From Komagataeibacter rhaeticus (GTDB lineage Bacteria; Pseudomonadota; Alphaproteobacteria; Acetobacterales; Acetobacteraceae), in NCBI RefSeq assembly GCF_003207855.1, contig NZ_NKTZ01000001.1, positions 310,001-374,000 on the forward strand: DNA of 64,000 nucleotides, given 5' to 3'. Of this stretch, positions 45,016 through 54,947 are shown one piece after another (the stretch's first letter is position 1; each line of letters opens with the position of its first letter). The notes under the pieces are model-generated. The model was not told the origin of the DNA. It worked only from the letters and a program-made list of their open reading frames with translations, and did no database searches. The position numbers were made by a program, and so were the translations under genes.

Positions 45016-45297
45016 TCAGATCCCGCGTTCGGGGCGCCTGCGCGGGCTGCGGGGACGGTCGCCCGGGGCGGTGCCACCGGGGGCGGGGCGCTTTTCCCCC
45101 GCCCTGAGCGCGGGGGCCGCGTTTACTTCGCTTTCAAGCTGGCGGATGCGCTTCTGCACGCTTTCACGCAGGGCGGGGGCGGTATGCGATTTCATGGTGG
45201 CCAGCGTTTCGCGCAGGTCACGTAACTGCTTCTGCTTTTCGGCAAGCGTGCGACGGATCGGCTGGTTATCGGACATCTGTCCGTGGAATGCGCGCAT
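45016..45297 (-). CDS. Small coiled-coil protein with basic tail, unknown
   Basis: A 93-residue protein: residues about 13-58 form a charged heptad-like helix (RRTLAEKQKQLRDLRETLAT and RESVQKRIRQLESEVNA), and the C-terminal third is Pro/Arg-rich (RPRSPRRRPERG). It could bind nucleic acid or ribosomes, but this is a guess. ATG 45297 (MRAFHGQMSDN) or ATG 45276 may be the start. It is downstream of hisC on the same strand. Confidence 0.6.
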   Translation of the reverse strand: MRAFHGQMSDNQPIRRTLAEKQKQLRDLRETLATMKSHTAPALRESVQKRIRQLESEVNAAPALRAGEKRPAPGGTAPGDRPRSPRRRPERGI

Positions 45298-45367
45298 GAT
45301 GGGTATCCTGTGGACCTCGGGTCCAGGAAATGAGTTGTCTACGGTCAGGTGGAAAGAGGGACAGCGC

Positions 45368-45414
45368 GTACCAGCCCCCGCCTGCCATGCATGGCAGGCG
45401 GGGCAGGCCGGTAC
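45368..45414. repeat. Perfect 28-bp palindrome with extended imperfect arms
   Basis: CCCCGCCTGCCATG (45376-45389) is followed directly by its exact reverse complement (45390-45403). Outer GTACC/GGTAC arms extend it to about 47 bp. It lies 28-60 bp past the hisC stop, between hisC and the small coiled-coil gene, without a T-run; a transcript hairpin or protein-binding site is possible. Confidence 0.7.
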
Positions 45415-45431
45415 GTGATGAACCGGGGGTA

Positions 45432-46502
45432 TTACGCCCCGTTCTGCGCAAGCACATCCGTCAGGCCATCTATCAGGGCCTGACATTCGGCATCCGTGCC
45501 AATGGTGATACGGAGCCACTGTGCGATGCGCGGGGTCCGGAAATGACGCACGATGATCGCCCGTTCCCTCAGGGTTGCGGCGAGCCAGGCGGCATCACGG
45601 TCCGGGTGGCGGACAAATATGAAATTTGCCTGCGATGGCAGGACCTCGAACCCCATCTTTCCCAGGCTGTCGGTCAGCCTGTTGCGGGAGCTTATGATCT
45701 TCTCACGGGTTTTGGCAAGCCATTCCCGATCCTCGATGGCGGCAATGGCGCCAGCCTGCGCCAGCCGGTCAAGCGGATAGGAATTGAAACTGTCCTTCAC
45801 CCGGGTCAGTGCCGCGATCAGGTCGGGCTGGCCAACAGCATAGCCTACCCGCAGCCCGGCCAGCGCACTGGATTTGGACAGGGTGCGCACCACCAGCAGG
45901 TTGGGATGCGTCGCCACCAGCCCGATGGCCGTCTCCGCGCCAAAATCGACATAGGCTTCATCCACCACCACCACCGCGTCCGGATGGTCGGCCAGCAGGG
46001 CGCGGATGGCGTCCAGCCCCAGGGCGATGCCGGTGGGGGCGTTGGGGTTGGGAATGATGATGCCGCCGCAGGGCCTGCGATAATCCGCAAGGTTGATCCG
46101 CATGCCGTCGTCCAGCGGCACGGCTTCGTGCCGGATGCCGTACAGCCCGCAATAGACGGGGTAGAAGCTGTAGGTGATGTCGGGGAACAGCAGGGGGGCT
46201 TCATGGTTGAGCAGCCCCTGGAAGGCATGGGCCAGTACCTCGTCCGAGCCATTGCCCACGAAAACATGATCGGCCGGCACGTCGTGGGCGTGGGCGATGG
46301 CGGCGCACAGGGCGTGGGCCGTCGGGTCGGGGTAGAGGCGCAGCGTATCGTCCGTCGCGGCGCGGATGGCCTCAAGCGCGCGCGGCGAGGGGCCGTAGGG
46401 GCATTCATTGGTGTTGAGCTTGATGAGATTGGCCAGTCTGGGCTGCTCCCCCGGTACGTACGGGGTCAGGGTATGCACGATCGGGCTCCAGAAACGGCTC
46501 AT
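45432..46502 (-). CDS. hisC: Histidinol-phosphate aminotransferase
   Basis: PLP-dependent class I/II aminotransferase converting imidazole-acetol phosphate to histidinol phosphate. Its 356 residues have [20 protein letters not shown], the PLP-phosphate region [13 protein letters not shown], the NPNAPTG motif, [10 protein letters not shown], and the Schiff-base lysine in [18 protein letters not shown] 46502 ([21 protein letters not shown] region) fits the family; a longer in-frame start at 46643 is not supported. Other his genes are not here. Related enzymes can also act on aromatic keto acids. Confidence 0.93.
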   Translation of the reverse strand: MSRFWSPIVHTLTPYVPGEQPRLANLIKLNTNECPYGPSPRALEAIRAATDDTLRLYPDPTAHALCAAIAHAHDVPADHVFVGNGSDEVLAHAFQGLLNHEAPLLFPDITYSFYPVYCGLYGIRHEAVPLDDGMRINLADYRRPCGGIIIPNPNAPTGIALGLDAIRALLADHPDAVVVVDEAYVDFGAETAIGLVATHPNLLVVRTLSKSSALAGLRVGYAVGQPDLIAALTRVKDSFNSYPLDRLAQAGAIAAIEDREWLAKTREKIISSRNRLTDSLGKMGFEVLPSQANFIFVRHPDRDAAWLAATLRERAIIVRHFRTPRIAQWLRITIGTDAECQALIDGLTDVLAQNGA

Positions 46503-46593
46503 CAGGGGAAATTCCAGACTGTCAGGGTCATGAAAGGCGCCTCCCGTAGGGGGCGCGTGAACGGATGGGGGATGGCCCATGCGGGCCGGTGGT

Positions 46594-47121
46594 TCAGCCC
46601 TGCGCGGGTGCGGGGCGGCCCATGGCGGCCAGCAGGCCGGCATTGCCCTGCCGGGTTGCCAGGATGCGCGCGCTCACGCCCTCGCCATCACGCAGGTCAG
46701 GGTTGGCGCCCTGTTCAAGCAGGAAGGTCACCATCGGGTCACGGTTGAACATCACGGCAAAGATCAGCGGCGTGCGGCCGACGGAATTGGGTGCGTCCAC
46801 GCTGGCGCCATGGGCCACCAGCAGGCGCGCGCAGGGCAGGTCCCCCTTGAAGGCCACACCCGCCAGCGCCGTAGCCCCCTTGGCATCCTGCAGGTCGGGG
46901 CTGGCGCCCCCTTCCAGCAGGGCGCGCACGGTCTCGGCATGGCCATTATAGGCGGCCAGGATCAGGGCGGTATGACCCTTGTCGTTACGGGTGTCGGGGT
47001 TGATGCCGGCCTTGAGGAATTCGCTGACGAGGTCTGTCTGCCCATCCCGCGCCGCGGACAGGAACAGGGTCTCGATTTCCGCGTTACTGAAGGATTCGGG
47101 TGCGGCGACTGTATCGTTCAT
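46594..47121 (-). CDS. Ankyrin-repeat protein
   Basis: A 175-residue protein with four to five ankyrin repeats ([21 protein letters not shown], split from [20 protein letters not shown] and [21 protein letters not shown]). No signal peptide is found, so it is probably cytoplasmic; it begins with a short helical cap. Bacterial relatives often accompany catalase or other stress proteins, but no such gene is adjacent. It lies upstream of hisC on the same strand, 91 bp away. Confidence 0.9.
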   Translation of the reverse strand: MNDTVAAPESFSNAEIETLFLSAARDGQTDLVSEFLKAGINPDTRNDKGHTALILAAYNGHAETVRALLEGGASPDLQDAKGATALAGVAFKGDLPCARLLVAHGASVDAPNSVGRTPLIFAVMFNRDPMVTFLLEQGANPDLRDGEGVSARILATRQGNAGLLAAMGRPAPAQG

Positions 47122-47241
47122 GTGCCTGCCTCGCTGGTGGGGTTGCGGAAAACGGGGGCGGCGGCCGGCCCCGTCGGAAGCGCGTGATCATAGTACGCTT
47201 TGGCCAAAAAGAACATCGGGCAATCCTGCCGTACCCCGATG

Positions 47242-48249
47242 TCACCAGACCAGCGTGCGGCATTCGCCATGGTGCAGCACGTCCATGCTGCCCGGGGCAA
47301 GTCCCTGCGCGCGGGTGGCGGCGTGCATGCGCCGGACGGGTTCATCCATCGGTTCATCCGTCAGGCGGAACGTGCCGAAATGCATGCCGATCCCCTGTTT
47401 CGCCCCCAGATGGCGCAGGCCGGACACCGCTTCCTCCGGGGTGGCGTGTACACGCGCCATCAGCGTGCGGGGCGCATAGGCCCCGATGGGCAGCAGCGCC
47501 AGGTCCGGAGCGCCCAGACGGTCGCGGATCAGGCCCCAGTGGCGGCCATCGGCGGTATCGCCCGCAAAGAACAGCCGGTGTCCCGCGCCGTCGCGCAGCA
47601 TGAAGCCGCCCCACAGGCTTCTGTTGCGGTCAAAGGGCGTGCGCGCGGCGCCGTGGCGCGCGGGCGTGCAGGTTACGTGCATGCCATCCGCATCCACACC
47701 CTGCCACCAGTCCAGTTCCATGATGCGTTTCAGCCCGGTCCCGCGCATGAAGCGTGCGTTTTCAAGCGGTGTCACCACCAGCGGGTCATCGCCGCGCCGG
47801 GCCAGCGCGCGCAGGGATGGCAGGTCCATATGGTCATAATGCGCGTGCGACACCAGCACGATGTCCACCTTTGGCAGGTCGGCCAGCCGCCGCCCCGGCG
47901 CGCGCACCCGTTTCGGCCCGATGAAGGAAAAGGGCGAGCAGCGTTTCGAGAAGATCGGGTCGGTCAGGATGGTGACCGCCGTGCCATCGGCGCGGGGCAG
48001 GCGGATCAGGAACGTGCTGTGCCCGATAAATGTTACCGCCACCGTGCCCTGCATGGGCCGGACAGCCGGGTCCCCGATGGGGGGCGGGTTGTCTATCCAT
48101 TGCGGCCAGTCGGAACGCGGGCGGTTCCACTGCCATTTCAGGATTGCCAGGCGCCGCATGCGCGCAGGCTGCGTACCCGGGGGGCAGATGGCGGCCGGAT
48201 TGAAGAAACGGGTGCCATCGCTGTGGTCGCTGGCGGGGAACAGGGGCAT
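47242..48249 (-). CDS. Metallo-beta-lactamase-fold hydrolase (UlaG/NAPE-PLD-like)
   Basis: A 335-residue MBL-fold enzyme. The metal motif is SHAHYDHMD, preceded by VAVTFIGHSTFLIRLP and ILTDPIFSKRCSPFSFIGPKR (two parts), and followed by FFAGDTADG and a C-terminal GMHFGTF histidine. The layout resembles N-acyl-phosphatidylethanolamine phospholipase D and UlaG-type hydrolases. ATG 48249 (MPLFPASDHSDG) is preferred; an upstream ATG at 48306 adds an unlikely Arg/Pro leader. The substrate is unknown. Confidence 0.88.
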   Translation of the reverse strand: MPLFPASDHSDGTRFFNPAAICPPGTQPARMRRLAILKWQWNRPRSDWPQWIDNPPPIGDPAVRPMQGTVAVTFIGHSTFLIRLPRADGTAVTILTDPIFSKRCSPFSFIGPKRVRAPGRRLADLPKVDIVLVSHAHYDHMDLPSLRALARRGDDPLVVTPLENARFMRGTGLKRIMELDWWQGVDADGMHVTCTPARHGAARTPFDRNRSLWGGFMLRDGAGHRLFFAGDTADGRHWGLIRDRLGAPDLALLPIGAYAPRTLMARVHATPEEAVSGLRHLGAKQGIGMHFGTFRLTDEPMDEPVRRMHAATRAQGLAPGSMDVLHHGECRTLVW

Positions 48250-48597
48250 GCATGGTCTCCGTCTGCCGGCATGTGCTGGCGTGACAGGTGAGGGACGGGA
48301 AGGCACCTGTCAAATTCCGCCCCGGTACCGGCCGCCGGTGCAACCGTGGTTCCGGCCACGCGCTGGTACAGGCTGTACGGCGCCTGATGGCGCGGCGCGG
48401 GTAACGGCTTGACGAGATGGCTTGTTCCGTCCCGACGGTCGTGAGAAGGTGCGTGCCGTAAAAAGCCTATTGTCCCTGTGCCCGGTGGCCGCGGGCAGGC
48501 GGCATAAAAAGAAGAACACCGAAGAAGGTTGCCCCGTCGGCCCGCACAGGTAGGGCCCGGCCGGGGTTGCAACCATGGCTGTAAGGAGGCCGGTCCC
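48250..48597. other. Intergenic region between MBL hydrolase and transketolase
   Basis: About 350 bp with divergent promoters expected. TTGACG occurs near 48410, but no well-placed -10 box is seen. A GGTTGCAACC palindrome lies near 48565. I find no gene or structured RNA. Confidence 0.4.
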
Positions 48598-50709
48598 ATG
48601 CGTTCCCTGTCTAGTTCCCTTCCCATGGCCCCTGAAGGAGGTGGCAGCATGCCCGCCAATATCGATACGCTGTGCATCAACACGATCCGCACGCTGTCCA
48701 TGGATGCCGTGCAGAAAGCGAATTCCGGCCATCCCGGTACCGCCATGGCGCTTGCCCCCGTTGCCTACACGCTGTGGCGCGATGTGCTGAACTATGACCC
48801 CGCCAATCCGCTCTGGCCCAACCGGGACCGTTTCGTGCTCTCGATCGGGCACGCCTCCATGCTGCTGTATTCGCTGATCCACCTTGCCGGAATCCGTGAC
48901 GTGCGCCCCGGTGGCGTCACCCATGACCGCCCTGCCCTGACGCTGGAAGACCTGGAGCGGTTCCGCCAGCTGGACTCGCTCACCCCCGGCCACCCGGAAT
49001 ACCATCACACGGCGGGCGTCGAGACCACGACCGGCCCGCTGGGGCAGGGCTGCGGCAACTCGGTCGGCATGGCCATTGCCGAGAAATGGCTGGCCGAACA
49101 CTACAACCGCGATGGCTTCAGGCTGTTCGACCACCACGTCTATGCCCTGTGCGGTGATGGCGACAACATGGAAGGTGTCGCCAGCGAGGCGGCCTCCATC
49201 GCGGGTCACCTGAAGCTGGGCAACCTGACGTGGATCTATGACAGCAACCAGATCTCCATCGAGGGCTCGACCCACATCGCCTTTACCGAGAGCGTGCACA
49301 AACGCTTCGAGGCCTATGGCTGGCATGTGCTGGAACTGAAGGACGCCAACGACACGGGCACCATGCGCCGCCTGCTGGCCGAGGCGAAGGCCGAGACATC
49401 ACGCCCCACGCTGATCATCGTCCATTCCATCATCGGCTGGGGCGCGCCGCACCTGGCGGGCACGGCGGAAGCCCATGGCGCCCCGCTGGGTGTGGAGGAA
49501 GTGCGCGAGACCAAGAAATTCTACGGCTGGCCCGAAGATAAGGACTTCTACGTGCCCGAGGGCGTGCCCGAGCATTTCCAGGCCGGCATCGCCACCCGTG
49601 GGGCAGCGGCCAGCAGGGCATGGGGCGACCTGTTTGCCGCCTATCGGGCCAGGTACCCGGCCGAGGCCGCACAGCTTGACCATATCTTTGCCGGCACCCT
49701 GCCCGAGGGCTGGGACAGCGGCATCCCGGTCTTTGACGCGGATGCCAAGGGCATCGCCTCCCGCGCAAGCTCGGGCAAGGTGCTGAACGAGATTGCGAAG
49801 AACTATCCGTGGATGCTCGGTGGTTCGGCCGACCTGTCGCCCTCCACCAAGACACACCTGACCTTCGCGGGGGCGGGTGATTTCCAGCCGCCGCAGTGGA
49901 ATGGCACCTATGGCGGGCGCAACCTGCATTTTGGCGTGCGTGAGCATGCCATGGGATCGATCAGCAACGGCATGGCGCTGTACGGGCTGCGGGCCTACTG
50001 CTCGGGCTTCCTGATCTTTTCCGATTACATGAAGCCGCCCATCCGCCTGTCCGCGCTGATGAAGCTGCCGGTGATCTATATCTTCACCCATGATTCGATC
50101 GGTGTGGGCGAGGACGGCCCGACCCACCAGCCCATCGAGCAGCTGGCCCAGCTGCGTGCCACGCCGGGTGTGACGCTGATCCGCCCCGCCGATGCCAACG
50201 AGGTGGCGGAAGCCTGGCGCACGCTGGTCCAGCTGACCGACCGCCCCAGCGTGCTGGCGCTGAGCCGCCAGAACCTGCCCACCATCTGCCGCAGCACCTA
50301 TGCGCCCGCCACGGGTCTGGCAAAAGGGGCCTATGTCCTTGCGGATGGCGAGGGGCGTCCCGATGTCATCCTTATGGCGACGGGTAGTGAAGTGGGGCTG
50401 ATCATCAAGGCGGCCGAGAAGCTGAAGGCGGAGGGGATCAGGGTGCGCCTTGTCTCCATGCCGTCATGGGATCTGTTCGAGGCCCAGCCCAGATCCTACC
50501 GCGACAGCGTGCTCCCGCCCGATATCACCGCGCGCGTGGCGGTGGAGCAGGCGGCCCAGCTGGGCTGGGACCGTTATACCGGCCTTGCGGGCGAGACGAT
50601 CGTCATGCACGGCTTTGGCGCCTCCGCCCCGGCGGAGCAGCTGGAGGTCAAGTTCGGCTTTACGGTCGAGGCCGTGGTGGCCGCGGCCCGCAGGCAGGCA
50701 GGAAAATAA
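48598..50709 (+). CDS. tkt: Transketolase, first gene of the pentose-phosphate cluster
   Basis: Thiamine-diphosphate enzyme moving two-carbon units between ketose and aldose phosphates. The N-terminal ThDP domain has SGHPGTAMALAPVAYTLW, the GPLGQGCGNSVGMAIAEK segment and CGDGDNMEGVASEAASIAGH; the second domain has HDSIGVGEDGPTHQP. Two in-frame starts each carry a perfect ribosome site: ATG 48598 (TAAGGAGG, 703 residues) and ATG 48649 (AAGGAGG, 686 residues). The shorter form fits family N-termini (MPANIDTLCINTIRTLSMD). A hairpin terminator follows at 50717. Confidence 0.97.
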   Translation: MRSLSSSLPMAPEGGGSMPANIDTLCINTIRTLSMDAVQKANSGHPGTAMALAPVAYTLWRDVLNYDPANPLWPNRDRFVLSIGHASMLLYSLIHLAGIRDVRPGGVTHDRPALTLEDLERFRQLDSLTPGHPEYHHTAGVETTTGPLGQGCGNSVGMAIAEKWLAEHYNRDGFRLFDHHVYALCGDGDNMEGVASEAASIAGHLKLGNLTWIYDSNQISIEGSTHIAFTESVHKRFEAYGWHVLELKDANDTGTMRRLLAEAKAETSRPTLIIVHSIIGWGAPHLAGTAEAHGAPLGVEEVRETKKFYGWPEDKDFYVPEGVPEHFQAGIATRGAAASRAWGDLFAAYRARYPAEAAQLDHIFAGTLPEGWDSGIPVFDADAKGIASRASSGKVLNEIAKNYPWMLGGSADLSPSTKTHLTFAGAGDFQPPQWNGTYGGRNLHFGVREHAMGSISNGMALYGLRAYCSGFLIFSDYMKPPIRLSALMKLPVIYIFTHDSIGVGEDGPTHQPIEQLAQLRATPGVTLIRPADANEVAEAWRTLVQLTDRPSVLALSRQNLPTICRSTYAPATGLAKGAYVLADGEGRPDVILMATGSEVGLIIKAAEKLKAEGIRVRLVSMPSWDLFEAQPRSYRDSVLPPDITARVAVEQAAQLGWDRYTGLAGETIVMHGFGASAPAEQLEVKFGFTVEAVVAAARRQAGK

Positions 50710-50716
50710 GGATACC

Positions 50717-50750
50717 GGCAGGCAGGGATCATTCCCTGCCTGCCTTGTTT
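50717..50750 (+). terminator. Hairpin terminator after tkt
   Basis: GGCAGGCAGGGA-TCAT-TCCCTGCCTGCC forms a perfect 12-bp stem followed by TTGTTTC. It lies between tkt and tal-pgi, so read-through rather than a single simple operon is expected. Confidence 0.7.
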
Positions 50751-50818
50751 CAAGGCAACGGAAGGGCCGGCGGCACGGATGCACCGTGCCTCCGCCGGCA
50801 AGCAAAGGAAGCACAGGC

Positions 50819-53677
50819 ATGAGCGTGCGAGAAACAGGTGGAGAAAATCCGTTAAAGGAACTGGCCCGTTACGGCCAGTCCCCCTGGCTGGACTTCATCC
50901 AGCGTTCCTACACTGAAAACGGAAGCCTGAAAAAGCTGGTGGAAGAGGACGGCCTGAAGGGCGTTACCTCCAATCCCGCCATTTTCCAGAAGGCCATGGG
51001 ACAGGGCACGGATTACGACGCCCAGATCCGTTCGGTGCTGGAGCACAGGGTGCTGGATGCCGGCGCGCTGTACGAACTGCTGGCCATTGACGACATCCGT
51101 GCCGCGGCCAGGGTGCTTTACCCCGTCTATGAACAGACGAAGGGCGTGGATGGCTATGTCAGCCTGGAGGTCTCCCCCTATCTGGCGCGCGACACCAAGG
51201 GCACGCTGCATGAGGCACTGCGCCTGTGGAAAGCGGTCGATGCCCGCAACCTCATGATCAAGATCCCCGGCACGGACGAGGGCGTACCCGCCGTGCGCGC
51301 CGCCATTGCCGAAGGGCTGAGCATCAACGTCACGCTGCTGTTCTCGAACGAGGCATACAAGAAGGTTCTGGAAGCCTACATCACCGGGCTGGAAGACCGT
51401 CTTGGCCGTGGCGAGAGCGTAAGCGGGATCGCTTCCGTCGCCTCCTTCTTCGTCAGCCGCATCGACGTGAAGATCGACAAGGAAATCGACCGCCGTGTCG
51501 CGGCGGGCGACAGGGACGCCGCCCGCCTGAAGGCGCTGCGCGGCAAGGTTGCGATCGCCAACGCCAAGATGGCCTATGAATACTGGAAGGAAGTCACCGC
51601 CAGCCCGCGCTGGAAGAAGCTGGCCGATGCCGGGGCCCAGCCGCAGCGCCTGCTGTGGGCCAGCACCGGGACCAAGGACAAGACCTTCAGCGACGTGGTG
51701 TACGTGGACGGGCTGATCGGCCCCGAGACGGTCAACACCATCCCCCCCGCAACCTTCGATGCCTTCCGTGACCACGGCAAGGTGGCCGAGACCCTGACGC
51801 AGGACGTGGCGGGTGCGAAGAAGGTGCTGGAGGAGGCGAAGAGCCTTGGCCTTGAGCTTGATGGCGTGACGAAGGTGCTGGTGGATGAAGGGGTTGCCTC
51901 CTTTGCCGATGCGTTCGATGACCTGCTGGGTTCGGTCGCGGCCAAGCAGGCGGCATTCCTGGGCAAGAAGGTGACCTCCACGGCCCTCAGGCTGCCCGCC
52001 GACCTGCAGAAGGCGGTCGATGCCGAGCTGGAAGAATGGCGCAAAAAGGGCAATATCCGCCGCCTGTGGCAGAAGGACGCCACGCTGTGGACCGGCAAGG
52101 ATGAGGCCAACTGGCTGAAATGGCTGGACATTACCGATGACCAGGTGGCCGCCCTGTCCAAATTCGAGGAATTCCAGGCGGACGTGAAGGCGCGCGGTTT
52201 CAAGGACGCGCTGCTGCTGGGCATGGGGGGTTCCAGCCTTGGCCCCGAAGTGCTGGCCCAGACATTCGGCAAGCATGAGGGCTTCCCCCACCTGTATGTG
52301 CTCGACAGCACCGACCCGCAGCAGGTGCGCGACTTCGAGAAGAAAATCGATATCGGCAGGACGCTGTTCATCGTCTCGTCCAAGTCGGGCGGCACGCTGG
52401 AGCCGAACATCCTCAAGGCCTATTTCTTCGAACAGGCGAAAAAGGTGCTGGGGGAGAAGGCGGGCGCGCACTTCATCACCGTGACCGATCCGGGTTCGCA
52501 CATGGAAGACGTGGCGAAGAAGGACGGGTTCTGGAAAATCTTCTACGGTGAGAAGCAGATCGGCGGCCGCTATTCCGTGCTGTCCGATTTCGGGATGATT
52601 CCTGCCGCCGTTGCGGGCCTGCCGCTGAAGCTTTTGCTGGAATCCGCCCAGCGTGGCGAGAAGTCCTGTGCCGCGTCCGTGCCGCCCGCCCGGAATCCCG
52701 GCGCCGTGCTGGGTGCGGTTCTGGGTGTGGCCGCGCGTGATTTCGGGCGTGACAAGGTGACCATCATCGCCTCCCCCGGCATTTATGACATGGGTGCGTG
52801 GCTTGAGCAGCTTATTGCCGAATCCACCGGCAAGGAGGGCCGCGGCCTGATCCCCATCGATGACGAGACCATCGGCAGGGACAGCGTGTATGGCAGGGAC
52901 CGGGTCTTCACCTATCTGCGCCTTGCCGAAGATCCCTGCCCGAAGCAGGACGCGGCATTTGCGGCGCTGGTGAAGGCGGGTGAACCCGTGGTGACGATTG
53001 AACTGCACGAGCGCCGGCAGGTGCTGGAGGAGTTCTTCCGCTGGGAGTTCGCAACGGCGGTCGCGGGCGCGGTGATCGGGATCAACCCGTTCGACCAGCC
53101 CGATGTCGAGGAATCGAAGATCGAGACCAAGAAGATCACCACCGCCTATAACGAGACCGGCAGGCTGCCGCCGTACGAACCGTTTGCCAAGGACGGCCCC
53201 TTCGCCTTCTATGCCGACCCGAAAAACGTGCAGGCGCTGGGTGGCGCCACCACGGCGGAGGCGATTCTCAAGGCGCATTTCGCCCGTGGCAAGGCGGGCG
53301 ACTATGTGGCCCTTCTGGCCTATATCGACCGCGATACCTGGACGCGCGAATGGATCCAGACGGCGCGGCTTGCACTGCGTGACGGCCTGAAGCTGGCCAC
53401 GGCGGCCGAATTCGGCCCGCGCTTCCAGCATTCCACCGGGCAGGCCTACAAGGGCGGTCCGGACACGGGCGTGTTCGTGCAGATCACTTGCGATGACGAG
53501 GTGAATCTGCCGGTGCCGGGTGAGAAATATACCTTCAGCATCGTGAAGGAAGCCCAGGCGCGTGGCGACATGGAAGTACTGGCCGAACGCGGCCGCCGCG
53601 TGCTGCGGGTGCATGTCCATGGGGACCTCAAGGCAGGCCTTGAAAAACTGGGGCAGGATATAGCCCGCGCGGTCTGA
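50819..53677 (+). CDS. tal-pgi: Bifunctional transaldolase / glucose-6-phosphate isomerase
   Basis: A fusion of two sugar-phosphate enzymes (952 residues). Residues about 1-370 are transaldolase: LKGVTSNPAIFQKAMG and the Schiff-base lysine in NLMIKIPGTDEG (Lys about 148). Residues about 390-950 are phosphoglucose isomerase: LLLGMGGSSLGPEVLAQTFG, IVSSKSGGTLEPN and the GINPFDQPDVEESK segment. The same fusion is known in other acetic acid bacteria and some actinobacteria. ATG 50819 has AAGGAAG upstream. It links the pentose branch to hexose phosphates in one polypeptide. Confidence 0.97.
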   Translation: MSVRETGGENPLKELARYGQSPWLDFIQRSYTENGSLKKLVEEDGLKGVTSNPAIFQKAMGQGTDYDAQIRSVLEHRVLDAGALYELLAIDDIRAAARVLYPVYEQTKGVDGYVSLEVSPYLARDTKGTLHEALRLWKAVDARNLMIKIPGTDEGVPAVRAAIAEGLSINVTLLFSNEAYKKVLEAYITGLEDRLGRGESVSGIASVASFFVSRIDVKIDKEIDRRVAAGDRDAARLKALRGKVAIANAKMAYEYWKEVTASPRWKKLADAGAQPQRLLWASTGTKDKTFSDVVYVDGLIGPETVNTIPPATFDAFRDHGKVAETLTQDVAGAKKVLEEAKSLGLELDGVTKVLVDEGVASFADAFDDLLGSVAAKQAAFLGKKVTSTALRLPADLQKAVDAELEEWRKKGNIRRLWQKDATLWTGKDEANWLKWLDITDDQVAALSKFEEFQADVKARGFKDALLLGMGGSSLGPEVLAQTFGKHEGFPHLYVLDSTDPQQVRDFEKKIDIGRTLFIVSSKSGGTLEPNILKAYFFEQAKKVLGEKAGAHFITVTDPGSHMEDVAKKDGFWKIFYGEKQIGGRYSVLSDFGMIPAAVAGLPLKLLLESAQRGEKSCAASVPPARNPGAVLGAVLGVAARDFGRDKVTIIASPGIYDMGAWLEQLIAESTGKEGRGLIPIDDETIGRDSVYGRDRVFTYLRLAEDPCPKQDAAFAALVKAGEPVVTIELHERRQVLEEFFRWEFATAVAGAVIGINPFDQPDVEESKIETKKITTAYNETGRLPPYEPFAKDGPFAFYADPKNVQALGGATTAEAILKAHFARGKAGDYVALLAYIDRDTWTREWIQTARLALRDGLKLATAAEFGPRFQHSTGQAYKGGPDTGVFVQITCDDEVNLPVPGEKYTFSIVKEAQARGDMEVLAERGRRVLRVHVHGDLKAGLEKLGQDIARAV

Positions 53678-53693
53678 CCCGCGGTTATCGGGA

Positions 53694-53722
53694 CCCGCCC
53701 CTCCCCCGGAGGGGCGGGTTTC
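53694..53722 (+). terminator. Intrinsic terminator after tal-pgi
   Basis: CCCGCCCCTCC-CCC-GGAGGGGCGGG, an 11-bp stem, followed by TTTCTT. Confidence 0.8.
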
Positions 53723-53798
53723 TTGATTGTGGTCATTGGGAAAAGGGCAGGCAGGGGATAGGCAGGTGGTTCCATCCCCGCTTCAGGAGTGTTTAATC

Positions 53799-54797
53799 AT
53801 GCAAATCGGTATTGTTGGTCTTGGCAAGATGGGTGGCAATATTTCAGTCCGCCTGACCCGGCACGGTCATGACGTGGTGGCCTATGACCGTGATCCGGCC
53901 GTGACGGCAAAGATCTGCGGGCAGGGCGAAGGCGGCCGCTGCACCCCCGCCACCGGCCTTGCGGACATGGTGGGCAAGCTGTCGGGCCGCAGGATCATCT
54001 GGCTCATGCTGCCCGCAGGTGAGGTGACCGAGCAGGCGGTGCAGGAACTCGGTGGCCTTATGGGCAAGGGCGACATCATCATCGATGGTGGCAATTCCTT
54101 CTACAAGGATGACATCCGCCGCGCAGCCGAACTGGTGAAGAAGGGCATCGATTACGTCGATGTCGGCACGTCCGGCGGCGTGTGGGGGCTGGAGCGTGGC
54201 TACTGCATGATGTACGGCGGCACGAAGGAAGCCACCGATCATATCGACCCCATCCTGTCCGCCCTTGCGCCGGGGATTGGCGATATTCCGCGTACGCCCA
54301 ATCGTGACAGGCCCGGCTTCGACCCGCGTGCCGAGCAGGGCTACCTGCATTGCGGCCCTGCCGGTTCGGGCCATTTTGTGAAGATGGTCCATAACGGCAT
54401 CGAATACGGCATCATGCAGGCCTTCGCCGAAGGCTTTGACGTGATGAAGTCCAAGAACTCCACCGACCTGCCCGAAGACCAGCGTTTCGAGCTGAACATG
54501 GCGGATATTGCCGAAGTCTGGCGCCGGGGCAGCGTGGTCTCCTCGTGGCTGCTGGACCTTTCGGCCAGCGCGCTGGCGGGCAACCCGGACCTGTCGAACT
54601 ACAAGGGCGACGTGGCCGATTCGGGCGAAGGCCGCTGGACGATCGAGGCCGCGATCGAGGAAGCGGTGCCGGTGCCCGTCATCACCGCATCGCTGTTCAC
54701 GCGCTTCCGGTCGCGCACGGGCAACAACTTTGCCGAAAAGATGCTGTCTGCCATGCGTTTCGGCTTTGGCGGTCACATTGAGGGTACGAATAACTGA
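53799..54797 (+). CDS. gnd: 6-phosphogluconate dehydrogenase (decarboxylating), short form
   Basis: Oxidises 6-phosphogluconate to ribulose 5-phosphate and CO2. Its 332 residues are the short form often NAD-preferring (YqeC/GndA-like), unlike the 470-residue E. coli Gnd. It opens with [19 protein letters not shown] and has [12 protein letters not shown], the substrate-binding [16 protein letters not shown] and the catalytic Lys/Asn segment [19 protein letters not shown] 53799 has CAGGAG nine bases upstream. A perfect palindrome (54805-54825) follows. NAD preference is inference from length only. Confidence 0.95.
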   Translation: MQIGIVGLGKMGGNISVRLTRHGHDVVAYDRDPAVTAKICGQGEGGRCTPATGLADMVGKLSGRRIIWLMLPAGEVTEQAVQELGGLMGKGDIIIDGGNSFYKDDIRRAAELVKKGIDYVDVGTSGGVWGLERGYCMMYGGTKEATDHIDPILSALAPGIGDIPRTPNRDRPGFDPRAEQGYLHCGPAGSGHFVKMVHNGIEYGIMQAFAEGFDVMKSKNSTDLPEDQRFELNMADIAEVWRRGSVVSSWLLDLSASALAGNPDLSNYKGDVADSGEGRWTIEAAIEEAVPVPVITASLFTRFRSRTGNNFAEKMLSAMRFGFGGHIEGTNN

Positions 54798-54804
54798 CCT
54801 GCTG

Positions 54805-54825
54805 CCCGGTCGGTAACCGACCGGG
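54805..54825. terminator. Palindromic hairpin after gnd
   Basis: CCCGGTCGGT-A-ACCGACCGGG is a perfect palindrome with one central base, without a T-run. It may be a Rho-independent-like pause or a protein site. Confidence 0.35.
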
Positions 54826-54947
54826 CCACCCGGATGCTACGCATGCGGACCCTGACTGTTCATGGATGAGATGACAGCGCCCAATGACTGCAACCGGAAC
54901 AGCCGGGGGAGGAATACGAGCGGAAACAGTTCAGGAGCGGCAGTACA

